A model generated the notes under the pieces. The model saw only the letters and a program-made list of their open reading frames with translations, had not been told where the DNA came from and did not search any database. DNA of 64,000 nucleotides, from contig NC_133778.1 of assembly GCF_003597395.2 (NCBI RefSeq), forward strand, positions 20,762,673 through 20,826,672, written 5' to 3'. A program made the position numbers and the translations under genes. This DNA is from Chelonoidis abingdonii. Its lineage: Eukaryota > Chordata > Testudines > Testudinidae. Shown here in pieces: positions 12,301 to 21,300 of this stretch (its first letter is position 1; the number at the start of each line of letters is the position of its first letter).

Positions 12301-15300
12301 GTAACTCTTGTTTAACTTTATAGAATCCAAAGGTGAGCTAGGCACTTCAGGAACTTATAAAATGGATCTTGCGCCCAAAGAGTTTATAGCCTACGTAGAT
12401 GACACACAGAAGAAGAAGGGGGGAAGCACTCTATGCAGTTTTTCCTATTTTACATCTTTTCAACTCTTTCTAGTATATTATTTTTACCCCTAATTTTAGA
12501 CATAAATTTATCTCTTCACAGCATAGATTTACTGTTATCCCACTATGTTTTAATTTGCCATAAAAATGAATCATGTAAATGAGGTTACAGAAATCTTTAT
12601 ATACAATTAAATGTATCTTGCCTCATGTCACTGTTACAAGCCTAACTGCATCTCTGTCTCCTTTCTGGTTTCTAGTTATTAAAGATCACCCCCATGTTTT
12701 ATTTCAAACTCTTTTGGCTGAGCAGGGTTGGGTTTCTCATGCATTGGTTATTGCACCTTTTTAAAGACCCATTTCAGTGTTTGCAGGGTGTGAGCTATGC
12801 CCTTTAATGAAGGAGTTGGTAGAAGTTATGAACTATGTCTTCAGTGATTAAAAAAGATGTGTTTTACCTTGGCATACCTAACATGCATTCGCTGTCCCAC
12901 TGTAAAAACATTATGGAGACAAGGCACTTTGGTTTTATTGCAAGGTAAACTGGGTGAGGTCAGCCACAGATGGCATGAGGTTAACCACAGACATTCAGGG
13001 CCCGTGTGCTTTGACAATCCAAACCTCCCACTGTTGTACATCCTGAATTGAATCTTTTTAGGAATTTCACTGTCCTTTGAAGACTCCAGTGTTCACTTTT
13101 GCCAAGCGTGTATCAGGGAATGCTGTGTACTGAATGTATATTTTACTCTGTTTTTAGGGGAAACACATGCTCAAATTGCCAGAATGACAGAAGAGTTATC
13201 AGGAAAGAGTGAAGAGCTGATTCGCTATCAGGAAGAGATCTCAACCCTCTTGTCTCAGATTGTTGATCTTCAGCATAAACTCAAAGAGGTGTGTGCATGC
13301 AGTAGGGCAAGGAGAGGCTGAGGGACAGGCTGCTGTTTTAGGAGTGGGATTATTTCAGAGGATGTTCTGGAGAGGAACAACTTTCTGTTTGGTAAAAAAG
13401 GAGGAAATAATCTGAACATCCTATTTTGCTTTGCTTTTTGTACCTACAGCATGTGATTGAAAAGGAGGAGCTGAAACTTCACCTACAAGCTTCCAAAGAT
13501 GCCCAGAGAGAGCTGACAGGAGAGGTATTGAGGGCTTCTCTTTATCCATTTGAAATAGGGTGAGATAAAGAAGAGCAAGGTGGAGGGGAAGGGGAACAAG
13601 GATTTTGTTTTGTTTGGTTTGGGTTTTTTGGGTGTTTTTTTTTTTTGTTTTGTTAACCTCATGGTGGGTAGAGGGTGAAGGAGAAGAGCAGAGTACTTCT
13701 AATAACTCATCCCGACTGTGTTTACAATCTACATAAGTCTCAAAATAGGTAAGGTGTATCTGGAGAGAGATCTTACTGCTCCAGACGGTTATGAAGACTA
13801 TATCAAGTGAATGTGCACAGTTCTGGTTATCTAGGCTGACTTGCACCTTGCTAATTTGTAGGAAGTGCTCTTTGTTCTGGTCTTTGTAGACATGATTACT
13901 GCATTGCAATGATATTCATCTGTATAGATTTATCCTAGGGTAGATTCTGTTGGTTATTGTAGTACTGTCTTTGCTCTGTTACCGACTGCTGGCTACATTA
14001 ATGACCACTGTTTTTTGTTGCAGCTGCATGAGTTACAGGATCGGAATACAGAATGTGTAGGGTTGTTGCATGAATTACAAGAAGAAGTGAAGGAGCTGCG
14101 CAGCAGAGCCAGCCCTGCTGCACATCTCTGCCGCCCCCAGTCATGGGGGGCATTTCCTTTGGTAATGAATCTTGAGCTTTCTCTTAGCATGGTGTATCCA
14201 CACTGTTACATGGTAGGGCTGTAATACTATCAACAGCCGTTAGTGACATGGAATCACAAGGGCAAAACCATAATTGCTTGTTCTTATGAGTAGAATGCCG
14301 AAGAAAACAATCCTGCAGGTGTCAGAGGGATGGATAGGATGAGCTAATCTTTTCTGTTTCTGATTTCTAAGATCAGAAGTGATCTTTTAACCTCGCCGCA
14401 TTTGGGCCATTTATTCACTATAAAGAGATTTTAAAAATGTACTCTGCATGTATGTTCCACACTTCCCTTTCCTTACCTTCTATCACAAACACATCACCTT
14501 CTTTCTTTCTTCTCAGAAGTTGATCCCAGTTTTATATCATGCAGATCACTATTAAATCCAAATGCCTTTCAGGATTTTTAATTTTTTGAACCAGTATCTT
14601 ATGAACCCAGTCTCTCCACACCTATATAGTTTAGAGATTAGACTGCTAGCATGTTATATCAGTGGAAGCCCCAAAGAAACATGCTATGAATTGAACTTTT
14701 AAATGGCTGTTCTGCTACAAACAGGGCATGGTAATTTCAGAAGTTTTCTTGAGGGAAATTCAAGAAATAAGTGCCTCTGGTTCAGTTGGTAAATTTCTGC
14801 AGCGCTGGTGAGACCTTACAAGGGTAGGTAACCTATGGCACAGGTGCTGAAGGTAGCACACGAGCTGGTTTTCAGTGGCACTTGCATTGCCCAGGTCCTG
14901 GCCACCGGTTCGGGGGCCTCTGCATTTTAATTTAATTTTAAATGAAGCTTCTTAAACATTTTAAAAACCTTATTTACTTTACATACAACCATAGTTTAGT
15001 TATATATTATAGACTTATCGAAAGAGACCTTCTAAAAATGTTAAAATGTATTACTGGCTCGCAAAACCTTAAATTAGAATGAATAAATGAAGACTCTGCT
15101 CACCACTTCTGAAAGATTGCTGACCCCTGCCTTAGTAGCTTGACAGCTTCTCTTTTTAAAAAAAAACAAAAAGTGTTCCTGAGAGTAATGACCCTTTTAT
15201 AATGCAGTGTTGCTATGATTTTATCTTCATGATATACTACTCTGTCATCTTCTTGTTATGAAATCGGTGCTGAGCACCAGTAAAAAAATGCATAGCCTTG

Positions 15301-18300
15301 ACATGGTTGTAAATCACTAGTGTAAAACTTCTTATTGTAAATTTTGGTTTCTTTTAGATTAATCTTTTTGGGGAACTGTGCCTTTGGCCAGGATTACATT
15401 AGAAGCTTTTGTCAATATAGTAATATCAGGGAGCTGATTTTATTTTTCTCTGGTGACATTTTTATATTTGCAAAAGCCCTGGTATAGATGCAGTTATACT
15501 GCAAAAACTGTTTTTTCCATTGCAGCTTATTTCTCTTGGAGAACCAATGTAAGCTATACATGCAAAACCACTTCTATGCTACTATAAACAGCATATACAC
15601 TAGGAGAGTTTGCTGGTAGAGCTATGCCAGAAACATTTTCAATTGTGCCCCTGACCTTTATCTGTGTCTTTTAGGGCACTATGTACTGACACTAATTAAT
15701 AATAATAATGGAGCAGAACGTGCGTTTTTTATTGGGTGTCTATTGCCAAACTTATGGAGGAAAGTATTTGAATGTCAGTTTTGTTTTGTTTGTTTGCTTT
15801 GTTCCCTACAGGATTCCCTTGCAGCAGAGATTGAGGGAACAATGCGGATGGAGCTGATTCTAGATGAAGAATCTGCTCTCAGTAAACAAAAGTAAGTTCA
15901 GCTTTCACCTTCCCACGCACATGTTCCTTTAACATGTTGCTGGACATGCTAATGCCAGCGCTAAGACTAATGCCCATGAGGTTCAGGTAATTGCTGGGAG
16001 TGAGTGAATCTAGATATTCTGTGCCCTTTACAAAGGTTCAGTATAATTAAATAGAAAATCACCTTTCTAGTGTTGTTTATTTTCAACAATCTTATGGAGT
16101 TTAATACAGTATTTAGTACAGTATGTATACTCCTCCTATTGAGTTCTCTGGGATGGCTAACAAATCTACTGAAGGGATATTATTCCTGAATTCTATAGGT
16201 TTTTAAACTAATTTCTATATTACCACATTGGTTTCATCCCTATTAAATTCTCTGGCAATTTTCTATAAGGGAAACTAGAACTGAAGAGAAATGATATCAG
16301 TTCCCAGTATCTTGACGGCCTTTTCCTGGAGCCTTTACACAGGACTAAAGGCTGCAGGGTCTGACCCTAAAACATTTTATTGACCTTGAAAGTTCCAGTG
16401 TGGTATTAATGCCACCTCCTCTTGTTCTTTCAAGCCCATACAGAGTGGTTGTTCCAGCAGGAGAGAGCGTGCTCCTCAGCAACTTCCTCACTCAGACAAT
16501 TTCCACTCTTCCTGGGCTCTGATTCCTTACTGTTTACTAGACTTGTATAGCCTGGTAGAAGTCTTGTGATGGCCTGAAACTGCTTTTTTCTGTGTCCCAC
16601 CCAAAACGCTGTTGAGAACGTTATTGGTCATTGGTCAGTTCCTTGCTATAAGGATGAGAAGGGGAATGTGTGTATTTATTCTCTCTCCCTTTCTCAGGGT
16701 TCAGCAGAAACGGGTGTTTGATACTGTCAAGGTTGCTAATGTTACACGTGGTCGCTCTTCTTCATTTCCTGCCCTGCTGCCAATCCCTGGATCTAATCGT
16801 TCAAGTGTTATCATGACCGCAAAGCCCTTTCAGTCTGGCCTACAACAAGTGGAGAGCAAGGCACGTCTGAACCAGAGGAGCAGCTCCAAGGAAATCTCAG
16901 AGTAGGACACTCAGCATATTAGTGTGGTTTTGGGTTACTTGTATTGATGGTAGGCAGTCTGTATGCATGCATGGGAATTTTCATTCTCGGTGCCGAACTA
17001 TAATCCTGTTGCTTTCATCAAAACTTGAGGAGATAGCTCTCTCTCACCAGCTTTTTCACTTTGCAGTGTGACCGAGACTATTTCCCTTATTCTCTTAACT
17101 GCTAAATGTTCCAACTTCCCAATGTCACCCCATGGGATATTGTGAACCAGAGGCTTCCTCCACTGATGACCTGATTTAATACTAAACCTGCTAGTGCTAT
17201 CTGCACCTATTGTGCTGGCAAGTCATATATATCTGTGGGTTTGTGCATCAGGGTTGAAGGGGGAGAGATTAAATGGTGCATATAAGGCAGAAGAGGATAA
17301 TCTTAGCAAGCAAACAATACAACAAATTATAAGCATCCTTATGTAGTAAATTCAGTGACTGCAGAGAAAAAGCAAGCAACCAGGTTATCTTACGCACTGG
17401 TTGTCTTTGTTCCTAAATAATCAAGCAGTGAGATGCTGCCTCCACCCAAATTTCTCTGCAGATTTTTAGTCTGAGGCCAGGTCTACACTGCGACTTTAAA
17501 TCGGTTTAATGGCCGATATACCGATTTAACGCTGTATCCGTTCACACGACGTCGTCATTAATATNNNNNNNNNNNNNNNNNNNNNNNNNNNNNNNNNNNN
17601 NNNNNNNNNNNNNNNNNNNNNNNNNNNNNNNNNNNNNNNNNNNNNNNNNNNNNNNNNNNNNNNNNNNNNNNNNNNNNNNNNNNNNNNNNNNNNNNNNNNN
17701 NNNNNNNNNNNNNNNNNNNNNNNNNNNNNNNNNNNNNNNNNNNNNNNNNNNNNNNNNNNNNNNNNNNNNNNNNNNNNNNNNNNNNNNNNNNNNNNNNNNN
17801 NNNNNNNNNNNNNNNNNNNNNNNNNNNNNNNNNNNNNNNNNNNNNNNNNNNNNNNNNNNNNNNNNNNNNNNNNNNNNNNNNNNNNNNNNNNNNNNNNNNN
17901 NNNNNNNNNNNNNNNNNNNNNNNNNNNNNNNNNNNNNNNNNNNNNNNNNNNNNNNNNNNNNNNNNNNNNNNNNNNNNNNNNNNNNNNNNNNNNNNNNNNN
18001 NNNNNNNNNNNNNNNNNNNNNNNNNNNNNNNNNNNNNNNNNNNNNNNNNNNNNNNNNNNNNNNNNNNNNNNNNNNNNNNNNNNNNNNNNNNNNNNNNNNN
18101 NNNNNNNNNNNNNNNNNNNNNNNNNNNNNNNNNNNNNNNNNNNNNNNNNNNNNNNNNNNNNNNNNNNNNNNNNNNNNNNNNNNNNNNNNNNNNNNNNNNN
18201 NNNNNNNNNNNNNNNNNNNNNNNNNNNNNNNNNNNNNNNNNNNNNNNNNNNNNNNNNNNNNNNNNNNNNNNNNNNNNNNNNNNNNNNNNNNNNNNNNNNN

Positions 18301-21300
18301 NNNNNNNNNNNNNNNNNNNNNNNNNNNNNNNNNNNNNNNNNNNNNNNNNNNNNNNNNNNNNNNNNNNNNNNNNNNNNNNNNNNNNNNNNNNNNNNNNNNN
18401 NNNNNNNNNNNNNNNNNNNNNNNACGCAAACAGTCGATTTCGGGATCCCACTGTGGACGCGCTAAACCGATTTTATTAGATCTGTTTTGTAATATCGGTT
18501 TAAGCTAATTCGAAATAATCGTGCAGTGTAGACGTACCCTGAGACTTTGCAAGATATTGTGATACTGACTACACCAATTAAATAGAAGTCTTTAAAACAA
18601 CTTCATCTTTTTTTCCTCATCCCAAAACTAAATCCTACCTGGGTTCCTGTTTACTGTAGTGATGTTTAGTCTTTAAACATTTAGTCTTAATTCCCTATTC
18701 TGATTTCATGTTTCCCCAAGGGATAACCAAAAGCTGGGCCAGCCTGGAACCCCTGGAGACAATGATTTAACTACAGCTCTGCACACACTTTGCCTCCGTC
18801 AGCAGAACTACCTGAGTGAAAAGCAGTTCTTTGAGGAGGAATGGGAGCGTAAAATGCATTTGCTGACTGACCAGAAAGAAGAGGCTGGTGACTGTTGCAC
18901 ACCAACAGAAAGTTGTCTGTCCTTGGGTACAAAGTCAGAATTCGCTGACTTCTCTGCGGGCTCTCCCTGCCTCCGTGCACTCCTGCCAGAGAAATTACAA
19001 ATTGTTAAACCTCTCGAAGGTAAGAGAATAATCTGCCTTCTCTCTCTAGCAGAAGGAAATGTTGTGCTTTTGCTTATGGAGGAATCAGTGTATTTGGTAA
19101 TTAAATCAGTGTTGCTCTGGGAATGGGTTGGTACTCAAGAATCAGAAGCCCTTGGAGAAAGAGAGGGGTTTTTTTTAAGCCAATTAACTGCTAGCTTGGT
19201 ACTCCAGGGTAAGAGACCCAAATGTAGGAGCAAACTTGTTTCAGTATTAGGCATTCCTGTTTAATTCTCTGAATCTCTTGGTAATTCTTCACGGTCTCAG
19301 TTGGTCAGGTTGCTTGGTATTTTGTTCTGGCCACTCTTTATGATTCAGTAGAATGGAACAGAAACATCCCCTTGCACCTTTTTTTGCTTCATCAGGATCT
19401 CAGACTCTGTTCCACTGGCAGCAGCTTGCTCAACCCAACCTAGGTTCCATCCTCGACCCACGGCCAGGTGTTGTCACAAAAGGCTTTACCCCGTTACCTC
19501 AGGATGCCGTCTATCACATCTCTGACTTGGAGGAAGATGAGGAAGAAGGGGAAGGAGGTATAACATTTCAAGTGCAACAATCCTTTCTGGAGGAAGGGAA
19601 ACATGTAGTGCCAAAGCCAGAGGCAGGGATCTTCCTGCCACCTATTACTTCAGCAACAGTGCCACTCGCTGGTAAGAATCCTGGATGTTTATGGTTTCAC
19701 TTTGCATATATCTCTTACTGTGTTTTATACTCCACTCTTGATGCTTCCGTATGATGCTTATTTTTTCATTGCTGTATAAAGTTGTGCATTACCCCAGTCA
19801 GATTTTAAAGCTAAGTAGAGGTAGGTTACATCAGTTCTTGGCTGGGGGATCTCCAGGAACATCAAGGTTTTGCAGGATATAAGACTGGCAATTCAGAAGG
19901 TGGCATTCTCCCTCTAAACCTGTGCTGTTATGGAACGTACAGCTGCTGGAAAAGCTGGTTTTGGATGTGACCGAAAACTGAATTCTTAACCAACTACTCC
20001 TATGTTCTTAACAAATACTGTATCAAAAAGAATTGACATTTTCTTATTTAAAATTAACAAAAATACTGATAAAAAATTAAAAACTTTTTATACCTTGGCA
20101 ACTCGCATTTTCCTGCTAGAAGGTATGAAAGAGAATTTCAGACAGGAAAAAATTTAATCTGTTGGGGAAAGTACTGTATTTTGAACATTGAATTTAGTGA
20201 AGTTTCAAAAAATGATTCATTGAGAAATAAGGTTATGGTAAAGGAATAAAATTGCTGATTTCAACACTCTGTGATTTCTCCCTCAATGTTGGTATGAGGA
20301 GATACTCTTGCCTGCAGCAGGGGTGTCTTGGTCAGTGATTTCTGTACAATAGCCTGCTGCTAGACTGAGAAATATGAGATTTCTGAATTAAGAAGTCTGG
20401 ATTTGTCTCTGGGAAACTTAAAGGCAAACTTCTTTGCAGAGCTCCATTTTATACTTGTTTGGGGAGGTAACCTGCTGGGAGTCTTTTCATCCAAGTACCA
20501 GAAGACAGTAGTCATACAATGTTAACTGAAGCACACTTCAGTAAAAATCAGATAATCACTTATTGTGCTCTCCATCTTAAGAGCACTTGACAACTAGACA
20601 CCTCACTAAACTAGACACAGCAACTAGTCCTCGCCACAGCTGTGAGGCATAGAAGTATTTCTCTCCCCTATTTTACTCATGGGAAAACCAAGACACAGAG
20701 AGACTTGATGTATCATGGAAGGAGTCTGCATCAGTGTCTTGAATGAATTCCAGGATCAGTCCTGCACTGAAAACACTGGATATAACAGTCTTGCTAGTGT
20801 CCAAGATACACAAACTCTAAAGAAGCAGAAACTCTAATATTGAGCAGTCCCAATTTCACTTCATCTTGCACTGAAAAAAATTAAAGTGAGGAATGGAAAG
20901 TGTGTTAAAATAGAACTATCTTTTTCAATTGAACATATTTATATTTGGGGAATTCCCCTTCTTTAGTCTTTATTTAAACCCCCCCAAAAATCCTGGAATA
21001 ATGATACCTGACCTTAATGAATCCTTTTCTCTCACTTTCTGTCCTCATTGGCTGTGTTTTGTCTGCATTGCAGCCTCAAATCCAGGAAAGTGTCTCTCCT
21101 CCACAAACTCCACATTCACGTTCACTACCTGTAGGATCCTTCACCCCTCTGATGTCACTCAGGTTACCCCCAGGTAAGATGGTTGTTAACATTCAGAGAG
21201 TTATTGCATGGAATCAGTTGCTCCTGAGGTATGGACCACGTCTAGAAAAGAATGATAGATGTATCTGGCCAGAGAGGAGCACTCAGGACTGATGTTCTTA

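Noticed and set aside
17542..18451. Long - strand ORFs of about 295 residues
   Set aside because: They are made of N bases from the assembly gap.
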